DNA of 23,945 bases from positions 1 to 23,945 of the forward strand of contig CAZBII010000056.1 of assembly GCA_964491665.1 (NCBI GenBank). The letters are read 5' to 3'. Shown here piece by piece: positions 1 to 7,225 of the stretch. The DNA is from Ch67 sp964491665. Lineage in GTDB: Bacteria > Pseudomonadota > Gammaproteobacteria > Pseudomonadales > Ketobacteraceae. The number at the start of each line of letters is the position of its first letter. The stretch's first letter is position 1. Under the pieces are notes generated by a model that had not been told where the DNA came from, searched no databases, and saw only the letters and a list, made by a program, of their open reading frames with translations. A program made the translations under genes and the position numbers.

Positions 1-528
1 GATCAGCTGACAACCAGACTGGCGCTGGCCGCCTTCGACATTATTGAGAATTTCCAGCGCCCGGGGACCCGCCCCCAGCACCAGCACTTTCCGGCGCAAC
101 TGGGAAATATCCACCACCAGAAAAAACAGGGCCCGGGCCAGCAGGCACAAAATAAGTGCAAGCACGACGGCTATCGACAGCACGCCGCGCCCCAGAGGCA
201 GCGCCGGAAAAATGTAATAGAGAACGGTCAATGCAGCCGATCCCAACAGGAAAAATGCGACCACTGATCGCACGGCCATGCCTGCGAACCCTTCACGCAG
301 CTTGGATTCATACACGCCCAGCGACAGCGTGCAGCACAGCATGACAACCGCGAAAACAGAACTGCGATAAACGTAGGGATCCTGAATATTCAGCGGATTG
401 ATGGTTTCTTCCGGCAGGCGAATCGTCACCGCAAGATACACAGCCAGTACCAGCAACCAGTATTCAAACAGAGCGAGGACAATGTATTGCAACGGCAGGT
501 AGTGCTTGAAAATGCGTATATGGAACAC
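1..528 (-). CDS. Exopolysaccharide polyprenyl glycosylphosphotransferase, N-terminal part (3' end outside window)
   Basis: I translated the minus strand myself: a GTG start at 528, preceded by AAAGGGA at a suitable distance, gives 176 codons open to base 1. Hydrophobic stretches lie at about residues 14-34, 55-71, 87-107 and 114-139, followed by a Rossmann-like start with VLVLGAGPRALE (about 148-159). This layout, four membrane helices and then a CoA-binding-like domain, is that of the PssY/EpsB-type initiating sugar transferases, whose catalytic bacterial-sugar-transferase domain would lie beyond the window edge. Such enzymes move a sugar-1-phosphate onto undecaprenyl phosphate at the inner membrane to start polysaccharide repeat units. 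It diverges from the TviB-like dehydrogenase, which fits a polysaccharide locus. The catalytic half is not visible, so the assignment rests on topology and the nucleotide-binding motif. Confidence 0.72.
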   Translation of the reverse strand, partial: MFHIRIFKHYLPLQYIVLALFEYWLLVLAVYLAVTIRLPEETINPLNIQDPYVYRSSVFAVVMLCCTLSLGVYESKLREGFAGMAVRSVVAFFLLGSAALTVLYYIFPALPLGRGVLSIAVVLALILCLLARALFFLVVDISQLRRKVLVLGAGPRALEILNNVEGGQRQSGCQLI

Positions 529-821
529 GCCAAATCCCTTTAACAAACAGAAGGTTGGATTAAATCATGCGTCAAGGTGGTTTTCAAACAGGACAGGAGC
601 CGTGGTTGACTCCTATGTAAACAAGTTTAACACAATCACGTTGTATATCAGTGCAATATGATGAATATGACTGTTAATATTGCCGCTTTATTGTTAAGCA
701 TTCCAAACATAAGATTACGCTGGAAATTATTGAGCTTCCCGCGTTTGCATCTGCCAAACATCGTTTACCATTAACGGGTTGCCCAACCTTTTTATCAATC
801 GCGTGTTGCTAAGGAACTGTC
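529..821. promoter_or_regulatory. Divergent intergenic region, sugar transferase / tviB
   Basis: This AT-rich 293-base gap separates two divergently transcribed polysaccharide genes and should hold both promoters. Visible items are the inverted repeat TAAAC-AA-GTTTA at 618-629, several AT-rich runs around 641-720, and a small hairpin GGTT-GCCC-AACC (777-788) followed by five T residues just before tviB. I could not pick a convincing -35/-10 pair. The ribosome-binding site of tviB is AAGGA at 811-815. Confidence 0.5.
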
Positions 822-2099
822 ATGGCGCTGAAGGCGAATCCAACGATAGCAGTCATTGGTCTTGGTTATGTGGGGCTGCCTCTGGCGGTGGAATTCGGCA
901 AACAGTCCGACACCATCGGTTTTGACATCAAGCACGAACGTATCGAGGAACTGTGCGCAGGCAAGGACAGCACCCTCGAAATCGATGCCGATGAGCTCAA
1001 GCTGGCCAGACACCTGAAATTCACCAGCAACCCTGCCGACATCCGCGAAGCCAGCGTCTACATCGTCACTGTGCCCACCCCGATCGATCGCTATCACCGC
1101 CCTGATTTACGGCCACTGGAAGGGGCCAGCCGACTGCTGGGCGAAGTGATCAGCAAGGATGACGTGGTTATTTTTGAATCAACCGTCTATCCCGGTTGCA
1201 CCGAGGAAGCCTGCATTCCCATCATTGAGCAGATTTCCGGACTCAAATTCAACGTGGATTTCTTTGCCGGCTACAGCCCCGAGCGCATCAATCCGGGGGA
1301 CAAGGAGCACCGCGTCACCTCCATTGTGAAAGTGACGTCGGGCTCAACACCGGAAGTGGCTGAATATGTGGATGCGCTCTATCGCCGCATTGTGAAAGTC
1401 GGCACCCACCGTGCCAGCAGCATCAAGGTGGCGGAAGCCGCCAAAGTCATAGAAAACACCCAGCGTGACGTCAACATCGCCCTTATCAACGAGCTAGCCC
1501 TTATCTTCAACCGGCTGGGCATCGACACCCAGGAAGTGCTGGAGGCCGCAGGAAGCAAATGGAACTTCCTGCCATTCCGCCCCGGCCTGGTGGGCGGACA
1601 CTGCATCAGTGTCGATCCCTACTACCTGACCCATAAGGCCCAGGAAATTGGTTACCACCCTGAAGTGATCCTGAGCGGCCGCCGGATCAATGACAACATG
1701 GGAATCTACGTGGCGGAGTCAGTGGTCAAACTGATGACCCAGAAACGCATCCATGTGGTGGAGTCCCGCGTTCTGGTCATGGGCCTCACCTTCAAGGAAA
1801 ACTGTCCCGATCTGCGCAACACGCGGGCCATCGACATCATCGATGAACTGAAGAAGTACAACGCCAACATTGACGTGTACGACCCCTGGGCGGATGCGGC
1901 AGAAGCCATGCATGAATACGGACTGGGTCTGGTACAGGAACCGCAACCCGGCACCTATGACGCCATTATTCTGTGCGTGGGACACAACCAGTTCAGGCAG
2001 ATGGGCGCCGAGAAAATCCATGCTCTGGGCAAGCCCAACCATGTACTCTATGACGTGAAGTATGTGCTGCCGAAAACTGCCGTGGACGGACGGCTGTAA
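822..2099 (+). CDS. tviB: UDP-N-acetyl-D-hexosamine C6-dehydrogenase, TviB/WbpO type
   Basis: The 425-residue protein matches from end to end what I know of TviB of the Vi capsule pathway: an NAD-binding GLGYVG at residues 13-18, STVYPGCTEE at 120-129, YSPERINPGD at 151-160, the KVAEAAKVIENTQRD helix at 202-216, and the catalytic cysteine C261 in GGHC. Family members oxidise UDP-GlcNAc or UDP-GalNAc at C6 to the uronic acid using two NAD+ in the cytoplasm, feeding capsule or O-antigen synthesis. WbpO is the close alternative name, and the exact sugar cannot be read from sequence. The ATG at 822 has AAGGA six bases upstream. It diverges from an initiating sugar transferase and converges with rmlB. 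No usual partner (TviC/WbpP epimerase) is visible here. Confidence 0.9.
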   Translation: MALKANPTIAVIGLGYVGLPLAVEFGKQSDTIGFDIKHERIEELCAGKDSTLEIDADELKLARHLKFTSNPADIREASVYIVTVPTPIDRYHRPDLRPLEGASRLLGEVISKDDVVIFESTVYPGCTEEACIPIIEQISGLKFNVDFFAGYSPERINPGDKEHRVTSIVKVTSGSTPEVAEYVDALYRRIVKVGTHRASSIKVAEAAKVIENTQRDVNIALINELALIFNRLGIDTQEVLEAAGSKWNFLPFRPGLVGGHCISVDPYYLTHKAQEIGYHPEVILSGRRINDNMGIYVAESVVKLMTQKRIHVVESRVLVMGLTFKENCPDLRNTRAIDIIDELKKYNANIDVYDPWADAAEAMHEYGLGLVQEPQPGTYDAIILCVGHNQFRQMGAEKIHALGKPNHVLYDVKYVLPKTAVDGRL

Positions 2100-2115
2100 T
2101 CCGGCCTCCGGTACT

Positions 2116-2153
2116 GTCAGCAGGGGGAAGGTAATCCTCCTTTCCCCACTGAC
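2116..2153. terminator. Bidirectional terminator hairpin between tviB and rmlB
   Basis: The short gap between two convergent genes is almost filled by an inverted repeat. GTCAG (2116-2120) pairs with CTGAC (2149-2153), and the purine run GGGGGAAGG pairs with the pyrimidine run CCTCCTTTCCCC around a TAAT loop, with a few bulges. The position suggests it ends transcripts from both sides. The T-rich part lies inside the stem, so classic Rho-independent action is inferred from structure and context. Confidence 0.7.
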
Positions 2154-2156
2154 AAG

Positions 2157-3216
2157 CTAACGCCGATCCAGCAGTGGCTGCCACCAAGTCTCATTCGCCA
2201 AATACCAGAGAATGGTCTGCCGCAGCCCATCGGTAAATGCCATCTCCGGCCTGTATCCCAGTTCCGCCATTGCCCGCCCCGCATTGATGGCGTACCGGCG
2301 GTCATGACCAGGCCGGTCCGTGACAAAATGAATCGAAGCTTCGCAGGGCATTCCGCGCGAGGCGGGACACTCAGGGAAGCGATCTGCCAGCTCCCGGTCG
2401 CCGGCAAACAGCCCATCCATTTCCCTGCACAACAGTCGAACAAGCGCCAGATTATCCCACTCGTTGCATCCGCCAAGATTGTAGGTCTCCCCCGCCCTGC
2501 CCTTGCGAATCGCCAGATCGATCCCCCGGCAATGGTCCTCGACATGCAACCAGTCGCGGATATTGGCACCGTCCCCGTACACCGGCAGCAGCTTGCCTCG
2601 CAGCAGGTTGGTGATACACAGAGGAATCAGTTTTTCCGGGAAATGGTAGGGGCCATAGTTGTTGGAGCAGTTGCTGGTGGTGGTATTGAGGCCATAGGTA
2701 TGGTGATAGGCCCTCACCAGATGGTCCGCAGCGGCTTTCGAAGCCGAATAGGGAGAGTTGGGCTGATACTGGTTTTGCTCGGTGAAAGGTGGATCACCAG
2801 GCGCCAGTGATCCGAATACTTCATCCGTGGAAATATGATGAAACCGGTGCGATGCAAGTGCTCGGCGCTCAACCAGCCAGACCTGGCGCGCCGCCTTCAG
2901 AAGGGAATGCGTGCCGACGACATTGGTCTCGATAAAGGCATCCGGACCGGAAATGGAGCGGTCCACATGACTCTCCGCCGCAAAATGGACGACGATGTCG
3001 ACGCCGCGATCCCGCAGCAGCCGCTCTACCAGCGTCTGGTCGCGAATGTCACCGTGGACAAAATGCACCGCACCACTCTCTATCAGCGCACGGATGCTGT
3101 CGCGGTTCCCTGCATAGGTGAGCGCATCCAGAACTGTCAGCGCATCTGAAGGGTACCGCCGGTGCAAAGTTGGCACCGATAAAGCCCGCACCACCGGTAA
3201 TCAGCAGACTGGGCAT
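2157..3216 (-). pseudogene. rmlB: dTDP-glucose 4,6-dehydratase, frameshifted near the N-terminus
   Basis: RmlB converts dTDP-glucose to dTDP-4-keto-6-deoxyglucose in the rhamnose and related deoxysugar pathways. An ATG at 3216 with AGGTGG upstream encodes the family start MPSLLITGGAGFIGANF with its NAD-binding GGAGFIG, but this frame is lost after codon 17 (about 3166). The rest of the enzyme continues in another frame, from HRRYPSDALTVLDALTYAGN to the stop at 2157. That part carries STDEVFGSL (catalytic T-D-E), YSASK (Tyr and Lys of the short-chain dehydrogenase type) and a complete C-terminus. Compared with remembered homologues about three to four residues are missing at the junction, so roughly 8-11 bases seem deleted. 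A GTG at 3194 would open the downstream frame but has no binding site before it and loses the NAD motif. It is either a broken gene or a sequence error. The ATG lies 12 bases after the SPOR gene's stop. Confidence 0.8.
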
Positions 3217-3228
3217 CAAAATCCCACC

Positions 3229-3924
3229 TCAGGGTACCCTGCGCTTCAGCGGCATCATGCGCAGGGAGACCAGCATGTCTTCGGCCTTGTTCATGCGGGA
3301 AACGTTATCAAAGGGCCCCACGTTGACCCGATACCAACCCGAGCCCGGAGGATCGACAATCTGAAGGGATGCCTCCATCCCCAACCCCCGCAGTTTCTGC
3401 ACCAGACGTTGCGCCTCCCCCAGATCCCGCACGGAAGCTGCCTGCAGCATATAGCGGTACCCGAAACGCTTGCGATCCTCCTCGGTGATATAGACGCCAC
3501 GCTGCACGGGCACACTCCAGTCACTACCAGACAGCGATTCGTAGAAACCAAACTGGGATTCACTCTGGGGCGCATTTTTCAGCTTGTCCTGGAAGGCTTG
3601 TGCCTCAGCCGAAATGGGAGCCGCCTTGGCAGCCGGTGCCTTCTGTACTTTCTGTCCGGATTTTGGGGCTTGCTGTCTGGCTTCCTTGCCGGCTTCAAGC
3701 GCTTCCGCCTCCATGGCCGCCTGATATTCCCGGGATTCGCTGGCGCCGGGCACAAAATCGGGCTCCGGTGCCGAGGACGGAGTCAGCACCTTCCAGATAC
3801 CAATGGCAGACAGAAAAATGGCCAGCAGAATGATCCGACCGATCCGGCGTGGCCTGGGAGGCGCAGGCTCAGTGCGAAGAGGTTGTCGGGGCGACCGTGG
3901 CAATGTGGCGAAGTCGTGAATCAT
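3229..3924 (-). CDS. FtsN-like SPOR-domain cell-envelope protein
   Basis: I take the ATG at 3924 (231 residues, AGGGA just upstream). An upstream start at 3984 lacks a binding site and would add 20 residues of unconvincing sequence. The protein has a short basic proline-rich cytoplasmic tail, one membrane segment at about 31-47 (IILLAIFLSAIGIWKVL), an Ala/Gln/Lys-rich linker, an FYESL motif near 127 and a C-terminal SPOR domain at about 157-229 (RYMLQAASVRDLGEAQ through GWYRVNVGPF). SPOR domains bind glycan strands stripped of stem peptides at the septum, and this bitopic layout is that of FtsN and DedD. A role in division or septal peptidoglycan is therefore likely but inferred. It is followed at once by rmlB on the same strand, and the rmlB binding site overlaps its stop region. 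Confidence 0.82.
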   Translation of the reverse strand: MIHDFATLPRSPRQPLRTEPAPPRPRRIGRIILLAIFLSAIGIWKVLTPSSAPEPDFVPGASESREYQAAMEAEALEAGKEARQQAPKSGQKVQKAPAAKAAPISAEAQAFQDKLKNAPQSESQFGFYESLSGSDWSVPVQRGVYITEEDRKRFGYRYMLQAASVRDLGEAQRLVQKLRGLGMEASLQIVDPPGSGWYRVNVGPFDNVSRMNKAEDMLVSLRMMPLKRRVP

Positions 3925-3994
3925 AGTCCCTATGACAAGCTGACTGGCGGTTAACAGAAAACGACGGGGATTTTCGTCCCGCATGACTGGCTAA

Positions 3995-4000
3995 ACTATA
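3995..4000 (-). promoter_or_regulatory. Candidate -10 element for the SPOR gene
   Basis: TATAGT on the minus strand matches the sigma-70 -10 consensus at five of six positions and lies about 70 bases upstream of the chosen ATG. I see no good -35 at 16-18 bases. The same hexamer occurs upstream of ppnN and of the cyclic-nucleotide-binding gene. Confidence 0.35.
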
Positions 4001-4221
4001 GACCATGTATGAAATTTTGATCATTATTTGTGAAAAATTATAAGCTTACAAGGCAAAGTTGGGGCCGCCAAAAAGGTAATTTTGCCGACTGATACCGGGT
4101 TGTTTGCGCCGCATCCTAATCGTGTTTGTCCATGCCGAAAGGATTATTAAAGTCCTTCCTGCCGCTGAATCGAACTTTCCCGGCAGCACACATCTAACTG
4201 ATTGAAAAATTGCCAGATTTG

Positions 4222-4250
4222 TTGCCTGGCCCGTGAAAGCAACTGATAAT
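4222..4250 (+). promoter_or_regulatory. Candidate sigma-70 promoter for the yfaZ-like gene
   Basis: TTGCCT (4222-4227) and GATAAT (4245-4250) are separated by exactly 17 bases, giving four and five matches to the consensus hexamers. Initiation near 4257 would leave a leader of about 38 bases, which includes AGGA at 4283-4286. Confidence 0.5.
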
Positions 4251-4294
4251 GCTCCCCACCCCTCTCACGAACTTTTTTGACCAGGAACCCGAAC

Positions 4295-4867
4295 ATGCCC
4301 CGCATCCCAAGCACCCTGAAGAAACTGTCGGCCATCGCGACGCTTGCCTGCGCTGCAAACGTACAGGCGCATACACTCGATCTTGGTATCAATGATGACG
4401 CCTTTGCCCTCGACTACAGCACACAGATTCCCAAATCGGAACTCAATGTTGGAGCCGGCACCATTCACCACAAGGATGACGGCGATCTTTTCTATGCCAG
4501 CCTGTTCGTCGCCGACAGCGTCAACAAGGAAACCGGTCTGCTGGCGGGCCTTGGTGGTCGCGCCTACTACATTGATTCAGAAACACTGGGTGCCGACGGC
4601 AAAGCACTTGGACTGGGCGGCTTCCTGAACTGGGACATTCCATCGGTGCCCAATCTCAGCCTGCGTGGCGACCTGTATTACGCGCCCGATGTGCTGACGT
4701 TTGACGAGATCGAAAACTTTATCGATTTTTCTGCCCGCGTTCAGTACCGGATCATTGAACAGGCGTGGGTTTATGCCGGCTATCGTCGCGCGGAACTGGA
4801 AGATGAGCTGGGCAACGATGCCAACATCGAGGAAGGCGCCATGCTGGGCATGATGATCTGGTTCTGA
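4295..4867 (+). CDS. YfaZ-family outer-membrane protein
   Basis: The ATG at 4295 follows AGGA by eight bases and starts with a signal peptide (MPRIPSTLKKLSAIATLACAA..., likely cut after NVQA at residue 25). A TTG 18 bases upstream is in frame but less likely. The mature part of about 165 residues shows alternating hydrophobic and polar residues typical of beta strands, ends in an aromatic residue (MMIWF, as barrel proteins do), and resembles the YfaZ family in LNVGAG, GLGGRAYYID, GLGGFLNWD and YAGYRRAE. The function of the family is not known; a small outer-membrane barrel is the fair call. It is probably a single-gene unit, with its own promoter at 4222-4250 and a GC hairpin at 4880-4909 after the stop. 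Confidence 0.75.
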   Translation: MPRIPSTLKKLSAIATLACAANVQAHTLDLGINDDAFALDYSTQIPKSELNVGAGTIHHKDDGDLFYASLFVADSVNKETGLLAGLGGRAYYIDSETLGADGKALGLGGFLNWDIPSVPNLSLRGDLYYAPDVLTFDEIENFIDFSARVQYRIIEQAWVYAGYRRAELEDELGNDANIEEGAMLGMMIWF

Positions 4868-4879
4868 ATTTTTCCTTGC

Positions 4880-4909
4880 ACCGCCCCGCTGCCATTCGCG
4901 CGGGGCGGT
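4880..4909. terminator. GC-rich hairpin after the yfaZ-like gene
   Basis: ACCGCCCCGC (4880-4889) and GCGGGGCGGT (4900-4909) form a perfect 10-bp stem with a 10-base loop in the gap between two convergent genes. There is no T-run directly after the stem on either strand, so it may act as a transcript-end stabiliser or a weak bidirectional terminator. Confidence 0.6.
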
Positions 4910-4918
4910 CAGCTCCAT

Positions 4919-5602
4919 TCAGTTTTTCTTCGCCTCATAAAATCGCACATCATTGAACTCGAGCGATTCACCAAAATCCGGATACGACGTCGTCAGGCAG
5001 CTCCCAGCCTGAACATAATCCGGATGCTGCAGCTTTTTCTGGCGTGAATCGGCCACCAGCACATGATCGGCATGCTGCAAAAACAGATCGAGAAAGTGCA
5101 GATTCTGCTTTTCATAGAGCACATCAGCCGCCAGCAGAAGATCGATGCGACAGCCGATTTCATCCAGCGAGCAACACTGCCGCAACGTCACTCCATTCGC
5201 CTGGGCATTCAGCGCAATCAACCTGTTGGCAAGCGGATCGATTTCACACGTTACCACCTCTGCAGCTCCCTGCAAGGCAGCGGCAATGGCTACAACACCC
5301 GAACCCGCACCGAAATCGACCACGCATTTACCTGCCACATCCAGCTTTCCATCCATGAGGTGTTGCGCCAGTGCATATCCGCTGGCCCAGCAGAATATCC
5401 AGTAAGGGGGATCATCCGAAATGCGTTCGATGGTCGACTGATCCAGATCCCTGTCGTTGAATTCACTCTGCAGCAGAAACAGCTTGAGCGGCCGGCAGCG
5501 TGGCAGCTCCGTGAGCACCACGCTGCCCCCCGGCAACTGCTGCTGCAACAGCTGGTTGATTGGACGAAGGTCAAATTGCACGGCCGGTGACTGCATATTC
5601 AT
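4919..5602 (-). CDS. Class I SAM-dependent methyltransferase, COG3897 / ETF-beta lysine methyltransferase-like
   Basis: I prefer the ATG at 5602 (227 residues); a second ATG two codons on is equally possible, and the 42 residues upstream look non-coding. The protein has PPYWIFCW at 65-72, the SAM-binding motif VVDFGAGSG at 94-102, the acidic E120 ending strand beta-2 (VTCEIDP), and DLLLAADVLYE with D160. PPYW placed before motif I is a mark of the group annotated as predicted nicotinamide N-methyltransferase (COG3897), which also includes the ETF-beta and L11-type lysine methyltransferases. It therefore likely methylates a protein side chain or small amine in the cytoplasm. The substrate cannot be told. 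It converges with the yfaZ-like gene and diverges from the HD-GYP gene. Confidence 0.75.
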   Translation of the reverse strand: MNMQSPAVQFDLRPINQLLQQQLPGGSVVLTELPRCRPLKLFLLQSEFNDRDLDQSTIERISDDPPYWIFCWASGYALAQHLMDGKLDVAGKCVVDFGAGSGVVAIAAALQGAAEVVTCEIDPLANRLIALNAQANGVTLRQCCSLDEIGCRIDLLLAADVLYEKQNLHFLDLFLQHADHVLVADSRQKKLQHPDYVQAGSCLTTSYPDFGESLEFNDVRFYEAKKN

Positions 5603-5854
5603 GACTCTGAAAAGATCAATACGGAGAAAATGGATTTGGATAGGGGGACGCTTTGGTCTGCACCCGGATCCCTGCACGATCAATTGCTTGGCTGAGCTGA
5701 ATGACACAGCCCTTGCCCGCGTCGACAAGCTGACACCGCTACCCCGGGAGATTTGTCAATTTAATCAATCGGATTGATTGCGAATTTGTATTTTACCAAC
5801 TAAGTTTAAAGCGGCTAGAGTAAAAAAATCCTCCCTTTTTGCAGTATACCGAAA
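5603..5854. promoter_or_regulatory. Intergenic region upstream of the HD-GYP gene
   Basis: This divergent gap of 252 bases becomes AT-rich from about 5755. It holds a perfect palindrome at 5763-5779 and a half-conserved TAAAC/GTTTA-type site at 5796-5808. No convincing -35/-10 pair was found, and no clear Shine-Dalgarno site precedes the ATG at 5855. Confidence 0.45.
5763..5779. promoter_or_regulatory. Perfect 17-bp palindrome, candidate operator
   Basis: AATCAATC and GATTGATT are exact reverse complements around a single G, about 75 bases upstream of the HD-GYP start. Dyads of this size at this distance often bind dimeric regulators. The binding protein is unknown. Confidence 0.5.
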
Positions 5855-7204
5855 ATGGCTGAATTCGATCCCTTGCACGATACCGCGTACGCGCAACGGC
5901 TGACCCAACTCGGTGAAAAAAAGGAAATTGTCGCCTCCGAAGACATCTTCAATGAGCAGGGCATGCTGCTCGTAAAGAAGGGCACCGCCATCAATGAGCG
6001 AATGGCTGACAAGATCATTCGTTTCAAACTCATCAAGCCTATTGAAACATCCGTCGACATCAGTAACAGCCTGGGTGCAGGAGATCTGCATCAGGATCTG
6101 ACAGGGATCCTGCAGAAGTATCCCAAGATCCAGCTGGTCCACCAGAATCTGGAAATCGATACCAACATCAGGCAGCTCTGCGCCACCTACGCGAAGTACA
6201 GCATCCTCAAGCAGAAGCTGACTGTTCTCAAGGAACAGATGGAACCGCTTTACCGGCAGACGGTGGCGTCTGCCTGGCTTGCCGTTGTCATTTCGCGCAA
6301 CATGAAACTGTCGCAGCAACAGATTGAAACCTGCTTTCTCGCTGCGCTCAGTCATGACATTGGCATGATGCACATCGATCCCGCCATCGTGGACAAGAAG
6401 GATGCGCTGACGCCAGCCGAGTGGCGACAGATTCAGGCGCACGCAATCATCGCAAAAAAGGTACTGGATAATATTCCCGGCATGGATCCACGCGTGTCTC
6501 TTGCGGTAAGTGAACATCACGAGCGTTGCGATGGTTCGGGTTATCCCGCCGGCAAGTTCTCGCACCAGCTCAGTATTGAAGGCCAGGTCATCGCGCTATG
6601 TGACAGTGTCATTGCTGTTTTTATCAAGCGTCTGCTGCCGCAGGGGCGCAATCTTCGTGATTTGATGCCGCTATTGCAGGTTAATAGCGAAAGTCATTTT
6701 TACGATACCTACAAGGCACTGATTCTGATCATGCTGGAAGCCGATCTGGACGAATCGCCCTTCACCACCAACGAATCGCTGGATGCCCAGATCGACAAGC
6801 TGACCCGCGACAACGACCGCCTGACACTGCTGCTCAACAGTCTGGAGCAGGTGATGGGGCTGTTCAAGGAAGGCGCTAATCACAAGCTGCTCACCAGCGC
6901 CAAAACCGTACTGATTCAGGTTATGCGAATCGTGCGCGGCTCAGGCATTCTCGATCCTGGCTATCTGCGTTTTCTGCAGCAGGTTCGCAAGGAACGGCTG
7001 GCATTTGCCTATCGCGAAATTGACGATGTGTCGCTGATGCTGGATGAAATTGAATGGCATCTGATGCGGGTGAAAAAAATGCTGGATGCGTTTATTGATC
7101 AGGGGCCTGCAAGTGAAAACAAACTCAAGGAACTGATCCGGTCGGAAATGAAGAAATCGCTGCCCGCCATTGATCAGAACCCTGATGAGTACGCCATCAA
7201 TTAG
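5855..7204 (+). CDS. HD-GYP domain protein, putative c-di-GMP phosphodiesterase
   Basis: The 449-residue protein has an N-terminal region (about 1-120) like the leader domain of many HD-GYP proteins (IVASEDIFNEQGMLLVKKGTAI), a central HD-GYP domain, and a C-terminal region (about 310-449) rich in predicted helix and of no family known to me. The HD-GYP residues visible are H167-D168 (SHDIGMMHID), H196, H221-H222-E223, the signature DGSGYP at 226-231, and D250. The position that usually holds the first metal ligand (H or E) appears to be Q135, and the usual DVFDAL after D250 is altered (DSVIAVF), so activity may be changed. Family members hydrolyse c-di-GMP to pGpG or GMP using a di- or tri-metal centre. 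There is no membrane segment, so it is cytoplasmic. It stands alone on the plus strand; the convergent amidase ends 22 bases downstream. Confidence 0.83.
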   Translation: MAEFDPLHDTAYAQRLTQLGEKKEIVASEDIFNEQGMLLVKKGTAINERMADKIIRFKLIKPIETSVDISNSLGAGDLHQDLTGILQKYPKIQLVHQNLEIDTNIRQLCATYAKYSILKQKLTVLKEQMEPLYRQTVASAWLAVVISRNMKLSQQQIETCFLAALSHDIGMMHIDPAIVDKKDALTPAEWRQIQAHAIIAKKVLDNIPGMDPRVSLAVSEHHERCDGSGYPAGKFSHQLSIEGQVIALCDSVIAVFIKRLLPQGRNLRDLMPLLQVNSESHFYDTYKALILIMLEADLDESPFTTNESLDAQIDKLTRDNDRLTLLLNSLEQVMGLFKEGANHKLLTSAKTVLIQVMRIVRGSGILDPGYLRFLQQVRKERLAFAYREIDDVSLMLDEIEWHLMRVKKMLDAFIDQGPASENKLKELIRSEMKKSLPAIDQNPDEYAIN

Positions 7205-7225
7205 GAAAACCTTCGACACAATTCA

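Larger units (their letters stand above)
3925..4294. promoter_or_regulatory. Divergent intergenic region, SPOR gene / yfaZ-like gene
   Basis: About 370 bases without a gene. On the minus strand there is a -10-like TATAGT (4000-3995) upstream of the SPOR gene. On the plus strand a -35/-10 pair for the yfaZ-like gene lies at 4222-4250. Around 4005-4050 the DNA is AT-rich, and 4050-4220 shows no open frame or repeat that I can defend; an ORF-sized stretch on the minus strand here overlaps the yfaZ start and has no recognisable content. Confidence 0.45.

Noticed and set aside
3194..3194. GTG at 3194 as a true start making rmlB an intact 345-residue gene
   Set aside because: There is no binding site before it, and it would omit the NAD-binding GGAGFIG that sits intact in the upstream frame with a good start.
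3118..3954. Plus-strand open frame of 278 codons opposite the SPOR gene and the rmlB start
   Set aside because: The opposite strand encodes a membrane helix and a SPOR domain, and this frame has no coherent features.
5754..5779. Possible FleQ-type box (GTCAAT...) near the palindrome
   Set aside because: Only the left half of a FleQ-like site is present, so I report the perfect palindrome without naming a regulator.
5765..6565. Minus-strand open frame of 266 codons over the HD-GYP gene
   Set aside because: The plus-strand frame carries the HD-GYP catalytic residues and this one carries no recognised pattern.
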